DNA of 64,000 nt, taken from positions 13,371,925 to 13,435,924 of the forward strand of contig OX235266.1 of assembly GCA_944472135.2 (NCBI GenBank), in the 5' to 3' direction. How positions within the stretch are numbered: position 1 is the stretch's first letter; every line of letters begins with the position of its first letter. The notes under the pieces were generated by a model. The model worked only from the letters and a program-made list of their open reading frames with translations. It searched no databases and was not told the DNA's origin. Below are positions 43,335-53,997 of this stretch, piece by piece. Both the position numbers and the translations under genes were made by a program. This DNA comes from Trichobilharzia regenti (Eukaryota; Platyhelminthes; Trematoda; Strigeidida; Schistosomatidae).

Positions 43335-43615
43335 GATTGGACGGAAGTGCTTGATCTCAAGTTGACATGTCGGCTTCTTTTGCAGCTGCTTCGATGATGT
43401 CTGGGCAAATACAAAGAAATGCACATCCGGGATTCCACTGCTCTTGTGGCACAAGGGGTCTAGTGCATAACGCTTTGGTATTTGAAACTATGTGCACTGT
43501 GTTCGATCCTTGATGGGAATATCATCCAGTTGATGAGTCCCAAGTGGGACGAAATGCGCACCCTGGATTTCACTGCTACTCACCATCCACCAATCAAACA
43601 TAATAATATTCATTG
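43335..43615 (+). repeat. Sm-alpha-type tRNA-like/hammerhead repeat (tandem remnant)
   Basis: A Pol III-like region at about 43450-43512 (box A-like TCTAGTGCATAACGC, box B TGTTCGATCC) is followed by a hammerhead whose sequence closely matches the schistosome Sm-alpha ribozyme. About 135 nt upstream lies a second, decayed hammerhead (GATGATGTCTGGGC, AAAGAAATGCACATCCGG, GGATTCCACTGC). The two ribozymes therefore bracket one tRNA-like unit, as expected for tandem or dimeric templates. Confidence 0.7.
43524..43568 (+). ncRNA. Sm-alpha hammerhead ribozyme, two core mutations
   Basis: Stem I ATCCAG/CTGGAT has six perfect pairs (43524-43529, 43563-43568). Stem II GTCCC-AAGT-GGGAC has five perfect pairs (43537-43550). 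GAAA is at 43551-43554. The core reads TTGATGA (43530-43536), so conserved C3 is U. The cleavage triplet before stem I is ACC rather than a NUH such as GUC. The helices are intact, but both changes should abolish cleavage. Confidence 0.75.
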
Positions 43616-43899
43616 AAAGTATTCAGTGATGCTACTTTAACTCCTCATTACTGAAAAATAATCATAGAATTCTTAAGTCAGATGGTATGAATAACCTCGA
43701 TATACGGTAAAAGTATATCAGTGACCCTTTAGACACTCGGTTTGCTGCCATCCTATCATGACTGTTCTTAAACTTTCATTTTCTCTAAATATGATCTTCT
43801 CTATGTTACTCTCAGACTTTCAACCTATTACGTCTCACTCGAGTTCTGTTCTACGATCAGGCGTGTAGTGTCATTCGAAGTACTTCTCTTTTGTAGGTC

Positions 43900-44290
43900 A
43901 ATGACTGGGTAATATACTTGTGGAAGATGAATATATATATTTAGCATTTTTGAATGGACACTACTTAGTCACTAGTGTAAGACTGAATTCTATCAGTCAG
44001 GTTTGCAATGAGGCCACCATCCTAGATGTCTCGTCATCACGGTGAACTTTGACATGTTGATATTAAATGGTTGGAGGAAGTCGGCAGGAAGCCGAATAGC
44101 TCAGTGGCGACGTCTCTGACTGCAGCATGTACCGCTTAGTTACAAGAATGCGAATCTCGAAAGGCACATGAGTTCTTTCAAGGTTGCAGATTTGCTTTGA
44201 TAACTGGTGAATAACAACCAGCAAAAAAACCAGGTAGGGTAGGGTTTTATGCCGCTTGCCTCCAGCCCTCTAATATCGATAATTTATTTA
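43900..44290 (+). repeat. Family B repeat
   Basis: The 5' end AGTCACTAGTGTAAGACTGA and TTCTATCAGTCAGGTTTGCA leads to a shortened inverted arm (TCGGCAGGAAGCC at 44088), a tRNA-like centre (ATAGCTCAGTGGCGACGTCT, 44096-44170) and a forward arm (CAAGGTTGCAGATTTGCTTT, GATAACTGGTGAATAACAAC). The hammerhead core is lost. Confidence 0.55.
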
Positions 44291-44535
44291 GCATACTGTT
44301 GCTTACGTCAGTGGTGATTGTGATCTAAACAGAACAATTCAAATACAGTAAAATATTTTGGTAATTCAGACAACCACAGTAACACCAACAGTCAAAATAA
44401 AATTTACTCCTTCAACAACCCTAGATGGAAAGATGTTTCCAGTTTAACTGAAATTACCAAAGATTTAACGATCGATTTTTTCCATATTATTATTATTCCA
44501 CTTAATGAATTTGAACCAAGCAAGAACTACAGTTT

Positions 44536-44590
44536 TGCAGAATAAAGTGGTACCGTTGCTGCTTATTTCGTTGCCTTCTCGTCAGCTGCT
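44536..44590 (-). ncRNA. Hammerhead motif, family Y left pLTR
   Basis: On the minus strand, AGCAG (44590-44586), CTGACGA (44585-44579) and GAAGGCAAC are followed by GAAA, then an AT-rich stem III around a GGTACC loop, then ATT and CTGC. One stem I pair is lost here (CTGCA against AGCAG). Confidence 0.55.
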
Positions 44591-44864
44591 TACAAGCCAA
44601 AGACATCAATAAATATACCTACAAAAACAATTTTAACATACATGCGCAGCGAGTTCATTTTAGAGAAAAATCAAACGATCAGTATATGCATACAGTAATA
44701 CTATCCATACATATTTATATGTAATATTAAACACTACTCCGAACAATAAGAATCATACAAAATGGAAACGTTTCAGCATTAGGAATTCAGATGCAAGAGA
44801 GATGAAAATATCCAGTTACCAGGGAAAAGTCTGACACCAGTATTGAGTTTACTATGGAACATGA

Positions 44865-45657
44865 AAGTAATGGAAAGTCCCACTTCCCTGACATTGTCAT
44901 GCAACGTCCAGAAGATGGTAGTCTTCAGAAGTCAATTTATCGAAAGCTTACATGGAAAGGACATTACTTATATTTTAATAGCTCTTCTCTAAATAGTTTT
45001 AAACGCGGAGTAGTCAAGACTCAGTACTAAAGAGCGGAGAGAATATGCTCTATAGAGAAATTAGAGGAAGGATTTGAGTTTCTTGAAAAGATGTTGAGGA
45101 GGAATGGGTACCCTCAAAGGTTCATCAACAAGTATGGAAGATCTGAAGTCACAAATGTACAACAAATCACAGTGGGTAAAAAGTCAATCTACACTCAGCT
45201 TGATTATAAAGGTGAAAACATTGCAACAATGAAAGGCAGAATGCTGAGCACATCACTAACCAGAGTCTCTCCTGCAGCCAGGCTCATTTCCATCCATAGA
45301 TCAACTTGCTCTTTGGTGCAATCGAAAATCGATATATATCCTTCTCATGTTAACTCCAGCTGTATATACAAATTTACATGTATCTGCGGGAGCACTTACA
45401 TTGGAAGGACAGAAAGAAGGGCATATCTACGGTTTTCTGAACATGTACCAAAAAGCTTACGTCTAATGGAAACAAATGCTTTAAACAGTGCCATCACCAG
45501 GCATCTTCTCGATACAGGTCATGAGGTGGAGGTTGAAAAGTCGTTCAAAATTATCAATAAGCAAAATAGCTCAATTCTTCCCAAGTTTTCTGAAGCCAGC
45601 GGTTATCAGACTTTCTTTGCTCTGGTAACTGGATATTTTCATTTCTCTTTCATCTGA
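44865..45657 (+). pseudogene. PLE RT thumb and GIY-YIG endonuclease, nearly open
   Basis: From about 44890: DIVMQRPEDGSLQKSIYRKL, then FEFLEKMLRRNGYPQRFINK (RT thumb), with one in-frame stop near 45030. The frame then stays open: RSTCSLVQSKIDIYPSHVNS, the nuclease CIYKFTCICGSTYIGRTERR, EH at the following helix, SAITRHLLDTGHEVEVEKSF, KIINKQNSSILPKF. GSTYIGRTERR..EH is the GIY-YIG signature of PLEs. Relative to the copy at 61.4 kb about 44 bp are deleted near 45600, so the last 20 residues are out of frame. The RT palm with YVDD is absent. Confidence 0.75.
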
Positions 45658-45842
45658 GTGCTCAGTGTTGAAAAGTTTTCATTGTATATGATTATTATTG
45701 TTGTTCGAAATAGTGTTTATTATTACATATATATTATTACTGAATGAATGTATTTGACGATTGATTTTTGTTTAAAATGCACTCTGTGCAAGTATGTTAA
45801 AATTGTTTTTGTAGATATATTTAATAATGTCTTTGTCCTGTA

Positions 45843-45893
45843 AGCAGCTGACGAGAAGGCAACGAAATAAAAGATGGTACCACTTTATTCTGC
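45843..45893 (+). ncRNA. Hammerhead motif, family Y right pLTR
   Basis: AGCAG (45843-45847), CTGACGA (45848-45854), GAAGGCAAC (45855-45863) and GAAA (45864-45867) are followed by stem III TAAA/TTTA around GATGGTACC, cleavage site after ATT (45889), then CTGC (45890-45893). Stem II is minimal (one G-C plus A-rich loop). Confidence 0.6.
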
Positions 45894-45949
45894 GAAAACC
45901 ATTGAAGTTCTTGCTTTTATCACATTTTTGTTCAGGACTTCAATGTATG

Positions 45950-46530
45950 GAAATTGAAGTGGATAGGCCAGAGAGCCGCCTCACACTTACCTAAGAGTAT
46001 TCAGCTGTGAACATCTACAAGCCACGCTGATTTTAAATTAATTAAGGTTATTCTTGCTTTTCATATCCTGGCTAGCTAGACTTGATATCGTCATCCGTGT
46101 CACATGTAGTAACTGAAACAGGCTGCTTGCTTCAAATTTCTCACAACGATGGTGAATGGTGTTTGGTATTGCTGATGAGGTATTTATATCATCTCCGTCA
46201 TCTCTATGTGCATTTAAGATCCTATTTTTTCTAACAACTTGATGCTTTTTGTCTCCAAATTATCAGACTTTGATGATATCAGACATAAATTGTCCGTGGA
46301 TTGTATATTTTCCAATGTCATTGTCGGCTCAGCGTCTCTCTGTATTCTCTCTTCCTACAGTGTTCCTGAGGATTCAGTCCTCCACCATTCTGAAAATCAT
46401 TGGTGATATCAGGCAGCCTTTCCTTACTTCTTGACTTCTAAGATTTATTTATTTAGAACACAATATTCAGCGAAGAGAATCTTTTCAACGAATTTATTAT
46501 CAAGCTGTACAATCGTACATATATATTATT
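45950..46530. other. Mostly featureless
   Basis: A trace near 46450-46515 (minus strand: ATTGTACAGCTTGATAATAA, TTCTCTTCGCTGAATATT) resembles the 3' non-coding part of the PLE at 18950-19605. Otherwise nothing recognised. Confidence 0.35.
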
Positions 46531-46539
46531 ATTTATTTA

Positions 46540-47185
46540 TTATTGTATCCTTTAGTTCCTAGAGGAACATAGGGCTTCAGCTGCGCACCTCCATTGACTT
46601 CGGTTTTCTGACAACTTTTTCAACCTGCTCCAGGTCTGTCCACATGCTTTCATCTCCTCCTCGCATGACCTCCTCCAAGTCACCCTTGCAATGACGACCA
46701 ACTCGCCGCCTCCCTTTCGGGTTCCACTCGAGGGCTTGTCTAGTGATGTCACTTGATGGTTTCCTCAGCGTATGGCCAATCCATCTCCATTTCTTCCTGC
46801 CTATTTGTTTCACAATCGGTTCCTGATTGGTTCGCTCCCAGAGATCCCTGTTGCTGATCTTTTCTGGCCATCTGATCTTGAGTATTGAGCGGAGACAGTT
46901 GTTAATGAAGGTTTGAAGTTTGTTTGAGATGCTCTTTGTGACTCGCCAAGTCTCTGATCCGTATAGTAGCACTGACTTTACATTGGAGTTGAAAATCCGG
47001 ATCTTATTTTTGATGCTGATTGCTGTTGACCTCCACACAGATTTGAGAGTAATGAAAGCTTGTCTTGCTTTTCCGATTCTGGCTTTGATGTCCTCGTCAG
47101 TTCCGCCTGTAGTTGAGACGATGCTTCCCAGGTAGGTGAAGTATGTACAATCCCTGCTTCTGCCTCGGCCGTAGAGGGATAGACA
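46540..47185 (-). mobile_element. RTE-like LINE 3' fragment, 5'-truncated
   Basis: The minus-strand element runs from about 47185 to its 3' end (GCCCTATGTTCCTCTAGGAA near 46575-46556), followed by a (AAT)-rich tail at 46520-46545. The fragment is about 640 bp and less decayed than most other RTE copies here. Confidence 0.75.
46577..47175 (-). pseudogene. RTE C-terminal coding fragment
   Basis: From about 47150 the minus strand encodes YFTYLGSIVSTTGGTDEDIK and ARIGKARQAFITLKSVWR. It continues as SIKNKIRIFNSNVKSVLLYG, SETWRVTKSI, FINNCLRSILKIRWPEKISN, WERTNQEPI and KKWRWIGHTLRKP, and ends QALEWNPKGRRRVGR and later. The region is open for over 150 codons (47038-46577). It has no start, endonuclease or RT core, so this is a dead-on-arrival insertion. 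Confidence 0.8.
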
Positions 47186-47199
47186 TTTATTTATATATG

Positions 47200-47560
47200 T
47201 ATTTTGCTTATTTAGTTATTATATGTACCTTTACCTTATTACTGCGATAATTACTATTATTATTACTATTCTCACTCTGAATTGGACCAGATATTTGAAC
47301 TAGAGCGCATTGGTAAAACAAATGTATCTACTTCATTCTTCAATTTTCATTTTTCGCAAATCAAAACATGTACTTACGCCACACTTTTTGATGATGTTGA
47401 CGCTTTAAGTTCAAAATAAAAATTCATATCACATATAATCAAAAAAGACTGTTGAAATACCATAGTAAAAGATACAACAAAAGGTCTTATAAGTATGAGC
47501 GAGACATGACAGTGCGATAAAGCAGGTACCGTTTATTTTAATTCAAAACATTTTCCACAC
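47200..47560. other. No recognisable feature
   Basis: AT-rich spacer between the RTE fragment and a family B repeat. Confidence 0.4.
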
Positions 47561-47564
47561 AGTC

Positions 47565-47905
47565 TCGTACTTGATGGTTGTAGGCAATCGGCAGAAAGTC
47601 TTGGTCACCACCTAGGTTTCATGCTAGTTGGTGCCCAACAGTCAGCGAGGCGTATCTGCAACCTTTAAACAATTCACATCCCTTCTTAAATCCGAACCCC
47701 GTGTCATCCAGTGAGTGTTGCATTCAGAGACGTTACCACTAAGCTATTTGGGCTTACGATTGACCTTCTGTAGAACTGTATTGAGTATCATTTTGGAATG
47801 TAACTAATGTAATATGCCTAGTCCTATCTCTGCAAATATGACTGATGGAATTCAGTCTGAATCAAAGATAGGACTGGACACTTTACACTAGTTACTGACT
47901 AAGGT
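47565..47905 (-). repeat. Family B repeat
   Basis: On the minus strand, the 5' end lies at 47905-47830 (CAGTAACTAGTGTAAAGTGT, CCAGTCCTATCTTTGATTCA) and the tRNA-like centre at 47760-47690 (AATAGCTTAGTGGTAACGTC, box B-like GGGTTCGGATTTA). The 3' arm at 47670-47565 carries GTTGCAGATACGCCTCGCTG and TAGCATGAAACCTAGGTGGT. The CTGACTG core is altered from CTGATGA; the GAAAC box is kept. Confidence 0.6.
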
Positions 47906-47949
47906 TCATTTTAAAAAAATATCCAGCCTCATCGCTGTCACAGGAAGTC

Positions 47950-48490
47950 TGTCTGTCTGTCTGTTTTCGACATAGAACTTTGCACAAATGTGCGGCAGTT
48001 CAAGTCGCCACACTCCGTGTAGCACGCGAAGCAAGAGAAGAAAGTACAAGAAAAGCATAATAGAAACAGTGAGCAGAGGTGTGAGACAAAGGAGTAATAA
48101 GGAAATACAAAACAGTTTCATTGAAGGTCATAAGTCACAGGAGTGGATGCATCTGCGCCACTGAGAACGGTTTTGAGCCATGTCACCAATTGTTTCCAAC
48201 CATAGATTTTTACCGTCCCGAGGACCCCAGCCTGGAACTCTACACCTTCCTACGTGGCTTAGACCAACTGTTGTGGATTTCATTGACTGGTGAAGCCAAG
48301 TTTTTGTTTGACCGCCGCTAGCTTTTATCCAGCCTGACCCTATATCCGCTAACGTTGCTCGTCGAGGGAGGCGATGGCTTGGCATACGTAACACATGTCC
48401 TAACCATCTCAGTCTTTGTAGCTTCACGACTTCGTCGATTGATTTCCCCTGTTTACCTAGAACTCTACGCCTAACCTCCATGTTGCTCAC
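47950..48490 (-). mobile_element. Second LINE family (T), 541-bp copy with 15-bp target duplication
   Basis: Flanked by CTGTCACAGGAAGTC (47935-47949) and CTGTCACAGAAAGTC (48491-48505), one mismatch. It has the same (CAGA)n 3' end and 3' UTR as 37066-37780, and nearly identical coding sequence (VRRRVLGKQGKSIDE, WLGHVLRMPSHRLPRRA, open 48490-48128). It is truncated 5' at a different point from its sister, so the two are independent insertions rather than a segmental duplication. Confidence 0.85.
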
Positions 48491-48509
48491 CTGTCACAGA
48501 AAGTCAAAC

Positions 48510-50490
48510 ACAGACACCTGACAGACTAGATTTCGCCATAAAACCTGGTGGTTTTAAGTTCAATAAGTGGTGAGGTTTTCGATTTGTTCTGATAAGGATT
48601 ATTAAACTATTTAAAAAATATAATTATATAATAATATTTAACATTTTGGAGTACTAAGGCTGTCACCATTAGTTCAATTAATCACATCGTTAATCAAGGT
48701 AAATTTCAAATTAGAATATTTACTGAACTTATATTTATTCGCATGTCTAAAATCAAACATTTTCAACTAACCTTCATTTTTTTGGGGGGCTAAAATGCAC
48801 AAGTAATGAGACAGATGGCACTCATTCTACATAAAAGCAGTGCTGGTTATGAGAAAAGTAACAGTTTTGAACCTTATGGTTATGACTTCATCTGAAGCGG
48901 GTACTTTGCCTTCACTGTGTCTATTTATGCTATTCATTTTATACTGTGAGAAGCACTTCAAGTACGATAAGGAACTTATTTCGCGTGCCTCATCTCCAGG
49001 TTCGTCTTCATTAGAACTTTGCCGAAACTGACACAGGCTGAGGTTTCAATGAAATTCAAGCAACCATGTACACTGTGCATAGGACGACAACCTCTAACCA
49101 TGGCATTCAGTGTCAAGGTTGTCTACAATAATTACTTACAGTGGACTATTTGACCGATATTTTGATGCTGCTAGCGATGTGTCACACTTTTCAGGCATCA
49201 ATAAATCATCTCATAGACTGATAGTTTTCATACGTGACATTGCAGATTTGTAATTAGGACTTGCAGATAAACTCCTCCAAAATAGAGGCTAAAATAGTGA
49301 AATGCCGAAATTTTCCGAGTTAGAATTAATTCAACATTCAGCGCAATTCTACATTAGAAAGATAACCATAGCATGGCATTTTTAAGGAAACGTATTTCAA
49401 AATAAACTGAATTACCAGGTGAACCTCAAATAAGAAAAAAACGTTAAATGCTTTATAAGTAAAATGTCATTCCTTGAAATAAAGCACTTTGTCTCAAAGA
49501 TTATATACTACTTTTACGATGAAGACAGGAAATAAGTTGTCTTGTGTTACCAGAGAGCTGAATTTAGCTACGTGTTACAATCTTGTGCCATAAACGGACT
49601 ATCACTTCAATAGGTATACGCAGTGATTGAGTTGCACATGCCTTCTGTACAAGAGCAACTTGACACATGTTCTAACGACGAAATTGAGTATCGCGCGTTG
49701 ATATCTCAACAGGTTCACCAGCTCTTTGATGGCTGCAGCTAAACCGTGCTTATGAGTACTAATATGAGTCACAACCTACGTGCAGGACTTCCTGTCACTT
49801 ACCTTCAACTCTCCAACACTCTACCTATTGAACAATAACTCAAAACCATTTTATCGTGTGATTCATTTGTCTCACACAGTAAATAGAAGATACTCGATAG
49901 AATGTCAAGCCGTGGAAACATTTTACGATTAGTTATTAAATTGAACATGTAATCCTTGTTTTCTGTTTTATTGTAACCGGGTAAGGACCATTATTAGAAA
50001 TTGGGTATGACTATATAGTCAAATTATGTACACAATTTGCACGCATCTTCGTTTTGTGGTGCTTCTAGACTTCATGCTGTGTTTGTATGTGTTCCTCTCG
50101 AGTCTTCCATGTATCTCCACAACACTGTATCATTTGCTTTCACTGACGTCGAAATTATCTCCCTACTATTTGCTATTTTTACGCCGATGAACATCTCTTT
50201 ATATACTACTGATAAACCGTATCAGTAGTACCACACGCCAGATTATTACCTACTAGTTCAAAGGGTCTTTGTTAAGCGATGTGAAAGTACTGGTATTTTT
50301 AAGTAACTATACTACGTGTCTTGAGCATGCATCAAAGTCTCGAGTATAAATAAAACTTCTTACTGGTTGTTTGTGACTGCAATGCTAAGAAATAATTGTT
50401 ATTATAACATCGACAAATTATTTAAATATAGAGAATGTTCATCCCCTATACAACAGCATTTTATTGTTCCTAATTTTATTCAATTTAAGA
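48510..50490. other. Long stretch without a confident feature
   Basis: AT-rich DNA with short open frames (48840-49031, 50037-50228) that show no domains. I see no tRNA-like boxes or transposon motifs. Confidence 0.4.
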
Positions 50491-50499
50491 TATCATCTT

Positions 50500-50765
50500 T
50501 GATTCTTCAGATATCTAAAGGTAAAGCAGTGTCTAGTTCTCCGATAGGCTGTGAAAGTAAATTACCTCTAGACACGACAACAGACCACGAGCTGATATCA
50601 GTAAGAGCACCATATGTAAACTCGAGAGTACTGGACTTGAACTCTGTATCAGCACACACCCATAGGATTTGAACACAGGAATTTCCCACTACGAGGCGAG
50701 CTCGTAGACAATTAAGTCACTGAGATCCGATCCAATGGCCCATGATCTCTGATTTCTGTCACGAT
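50500..50765 (-). repeat. Family A repeat, ribozyme core deleted
   Basis: On the minus strand, the tRNA-like head (TCAGTGACTTAATTGTCTAC, GAGCTCGCCTCGTAGTGG, box B-like GTTCAAATCC) is followed by GTGTGTGCTGATACAGAGTT and GTCCAGTACTCTC. Stem II and GAAA are gone, leaving only the outer stem I strands. The 3' tail is present to about 50590. Confidence 0.55.
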
Positions 50766-50979
50766 AGAGTAAATATCCTCTTACAGGACATGGTGGGCCA
50801 CTCTGGTTACGATTTCTCACTTGAAAAGCCTAAGCTTTCCATTTGGAGCCAGTCATTAATGAGCATCCCTTCAAACTAATACCTGACAACCATAGATTTT
50901 GAGATCTGGACAGTAATTTTGAAGTTGATTTTACAAGGAGGCAATTTTATAGCTTTAAATTATGATGATTATGATTTAA

Positions 50980-51680
50980 CTTTTCGGAAAGCATAAAAGA
51001 CAAGTTCAGTGGGTAAACTACTACAGCCTGCCTGGATGAGGTGGCTTTGTAATCTATCTGATGTTTTAAAGAAAACTCTGATATCGCATTTACTGAGTAT
51101 TCTTCGGATATCATCTAACGTTTCTAGTCTATATCGGAATGACAACTATTGAGGTCCATGTCTGTGGAATATGTTTCCGATCAGATTCAATGTTGGCGTT
51201 GATTTTCTTAATGAAGTTCTTTGGGTAGTTAGTTTTCTTGAGAATTTCAGTATTATTTAATATTTCTTCTACTTTTTTCTTCTCACCCGTTTCCATACAG
51301 TGTAACCATCTAGAAATACTTGAAACAGCTGATATCTTTGTACTGGTGGAGTGGGGTGGTCCGAAATCTAAATATTTGTTGGAGTGTATTTTCTCTCCAT
51401 TTACATTCTTCCTAACTAGGCAGTCAAGAGAAGGTAACTCTCTGAAGTCTGATTCTACTCCTGACGGAGACTGGATGCTGGATGATGCATTGCTCACTTT
51501 CTCCAGGAAGGAATTGTGTAGATCTAGTTTAGCATAATGAAAGTATCATCAAAGTACCATTACTTGAGCCAAGTTTTAGATACGGGTATGTTTGAAAGGA
51601 TGTTATCTCCAAATGCATTTATGAAAGGTTAGTGAATATTAAGGAAACTATCCAAATTTCTACACTTGGTTTTGTTATAT
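50980..51680 (-). pseudogene. PLE reverse transcriptase fragment
   Basis: From 51650 downward: SKTWLK then WYFDDTFIML (YVDDTFxxx catalytic box with Val-Asp changed to Phe-Asp). The open frame 51497-51129 has SLDCLVRKNVNGEKIHSNKY, HSTSTKISAVSSISRWLHCM and NTEILKKTNYPKNFIKKINA. LDDIRRILSK-like and VFFKTSDRLQSHL-like strings follow at 51090-51020. The GIY-YIG end is missing. The thumb is well preserved. Confidence 0.65.
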
Positions 51681-51744
51681 TTACTGACTGGCCAACACTT
51701 AGGAGTTATTTGATGAAATAATAATCAGAGACATCTGACTGACT

Positions 51745-51985
51745 GATTTGTTTAAAAGTAGAACTTTGCACAGATGTGCAGCATTCTGAGTTGCCACACT
51801 CTATGTAGCACACGAAAAAAAGAAAATAGGGTAAAGAGCGATTCAATAGAGAGATAATAAACAGAAGCGTGAGGCAAAACGAATAGTAATATAGAAGAAC
51901 AGTAGAGTTTTATTGGATAAGATATATCACAAAGAGTGAGTGCATCGGCGCCATTGAGAATGACATCGGGAACCAGTGTGGTTGA
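51745..51985 (-). repeat. LINE family T 3' end, diverged copy
   Basis: The plus strand reads AGAACTTTGCACAGATGTGC, GCCACACTCTATGTAGCACA, GAAGCGTGAGGCAAAACGAA and GCATCGGCGCCATTGAGAA. These are the 3' UTR and stop region of family T (compare 37091-37300) with many substitutions. An older insertion than the two at 37 and 48 kb. Confidence 0.65.
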
Positions 51986-51999
51986 CAGAATTGGATGAA

Positions 52000-52350
52000 A
52001 ACCCCGAAACTGTAAATACATTACCTGACTTAACAATTCTTAGCAAGTTGGAATCTCCAACGTTGAAATCTGTGTACCTTCAGTTGCTAAGCATAGCTGA
52101 TGGAGATATTATAAGAACTTTCCAACACTATTGTATGCACTCACAAAATGTTTGTCCGATCCGTCTTTTTAACCCACAAGAAAATACTGTAAAAGCATAT
52201 TTGCCTAAGTGTTTGCCCTCTGAGTAATAAACTTGAGATATTTGAATAAATTCATTAAAACCTTCTCCAAAATAAAAATAAATGATAGTATTTTTTAACG
52301 CAAAAACAAACTTACTACTGGATACTGTAGTTACTTCAGCTAAAAGGAGA
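52000..52350. other. No recognisable feature
   Basis: An open frame of 83 codons (51976-52227) overlaps the LINE relic and shows no domain. Confidence 0.35.
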
Positions 52351-52359
52351 ATAAGACAA

Positions 52360-53060
52360 GGCTATCCACTATCACTTAGAATACATTGTGAGATCTCGAA
52401 TTCGCGTTAAAAACAGGCTGCGAAGACATTACTTCAGGTGAACATACAGAATATACAGGTGATAAAGATATCGGAGAACGAGTGTCAGCCCACACAACAT
52501 CAACTGAAGGAATCAACAAGAAGTTAACGCGTCCACCCACGTGACCACCGAACATTTTTTTCAACTACTGACAACCCGAATGAGGATTTCAAATACGAAG
52601 TAGACCTTCATTAGTTTGAAATAGTTGTTGACACCTGCTACTGGCGGCATTGAGAACAAGATTCGAATTTTTAAACAATAATATCAAGTCAGTACTCCTA
52701 TATATTTTGAGGAATTCATCTGAATATAGCTTTGCATCAGCATCTGCTTCCAGTCCACATTGGACGTCAGACAACTGCATTAAAAGGAAGTACACTCAAT
52801 TCGAAACATATGCGGAAATAAATGCAGATGGATTGAGTATACACTGAGGAAACGTTCGACTGCATCGAACACATGGAACTAAAGCTGAACCTGAATGGCA
52901 AACGACTAGTCGAGCAGACGTCTGTGGGTCTCTTCATGAAGGGAATTGTGTGATGAATAGATAAAAGCTTTTGACCAATCGAATGCAGAAAACAGAGCAA
53001 GAAGATGATGTTCTTCTGAAGTCTTTGATTTCTTTTGAAACCGAAGGGACTAGTACAGTA
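52360..53060 (+). pseudogene. Decayed RTE-like LINE fragment
   Basis: Plus-strand traces include GAACAAGATTCGAATTTTTA (the 'NKIRIFN' block) and AATATCAAGTCAGTACTCC ('NVKSVLL'). The end is TTCTTCTGAAGTCTTTGATT, TTTTGAAACCGAAGG, a worn version of the RTE terminus. No frame survives. Confidence 0.45.
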
Positions 53061-53069
53061 GCGAAATTA

Positions 53070-53640
53070 ATTAGAGCCGATGAACACTAAACAGCCATTC
53101 ATCGATAATTATCGAGGAAATAACAACGTAATAAAGAAAACAACTTTACTCAATAATTGGCAAAACAATAAACATCTTTTTACAGTTGACTGCATCTAGG
53201 CGTGAGTCATTATCCATCAATCAACCCTCAATAATATACCCCCCCCTTATTCCATAAGAAATTTTTCAACTAATTCAGAAGAGCTGGAAAGAAATTAAGT
53301 GAACTACATCTTCTCAAGGTAATGTATAACATTTTGTTATTATTCAATATGATCCCTATTTACAGGGATAACTGGATCCATTAAAATAAAGGCTTACGTA
53401 ATTGAACACATATCAAAGCTGACTTTTAGTTAGTAGAATTCAAGTTCTGTGATTGATTTATTATAACTGTTTCACGTAAAGTTCAATGAATTCCAACACT
53501 AAGTTCAGATGAGTGAATCTCATGCATCTGATCATCCGATCAAGAGTGTACAAGGTCTGAATCAACCCTTATTATATCACCCGTTGTTGTTTCGAAGACT
53601 TCCTACATAAATCAGGAAGTCAGTTGGAAAACAAGTAATC
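53070..53640. other. No recognisable feature
   Basis: AT-rich spacer with a short poly-C run near 53240. Confidence 0.4.
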
Positions 53641-53644
53641 GATA

Positions 53645-53880
53645 AGAACTAATCAAAAAATCGCTTGCCAACCACACATGAGGTTCGGGGTTCGATTCTC
53701 AGCCAAAGCACTCCTTTACCTCGCCAAGCCAGTAATGAGACTGGTTAACAGGGAGGTTGGAGATTAGGCTGGCGATCCCATTCCGTAAAAAGCAAACACT
53801 AATGCTACCGAAACTTCAAGCCTTCAGTTTGAAGCCCTATGTTTTACTAGAAACGCAAAGGAATGAAAAATCGGAATATG
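53645..53880 (+). repeat. Family C SINE with RTE-like 3' tail
   Basis: Box B-like GGGTTCGATTCTC (53687-53699) is followed by GCACTCCTTTACCTCGCC and the body shared with 4350-4645 (GCTACCGAAACTTCAAGCC). The tail is GAAGCCCTATGTTTTACTAG then AAACGCAAAGG. The tail resembles the 3' end of the RTE LINEs at 9.3, 25.1 and 46.6 kb. Confidence 0.6.
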
Positions 53881-53997
53881 GCACAGATATTTCCTCTTTT
53901 CAAATAAATAAACTGGAACTAATGTACTAAAAACCAAATATGCATGAGCAGAACTCATGAATAAATAAACTAACAATAATGAAAATAACTTGCTACA

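Larger units (their letters stand above)
44520..45945 (+). mobile_element. Penelope-like element, family Y, inverted pLTRs each with a hammerhead
   Basis: Left pLTR about 44525-44770 and right pLTR about 45690-45935 are reverse complements over roughly 240 bp (GGTACC, TTATTTCGTTGCCTTCTCGT, AACAATTTTAACATAC). Each includes a hammerhead motif on the outward-reading strand: minus at the left, plus at the right. The ORF between them lacks the RT palm. Confidence 0.8.
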
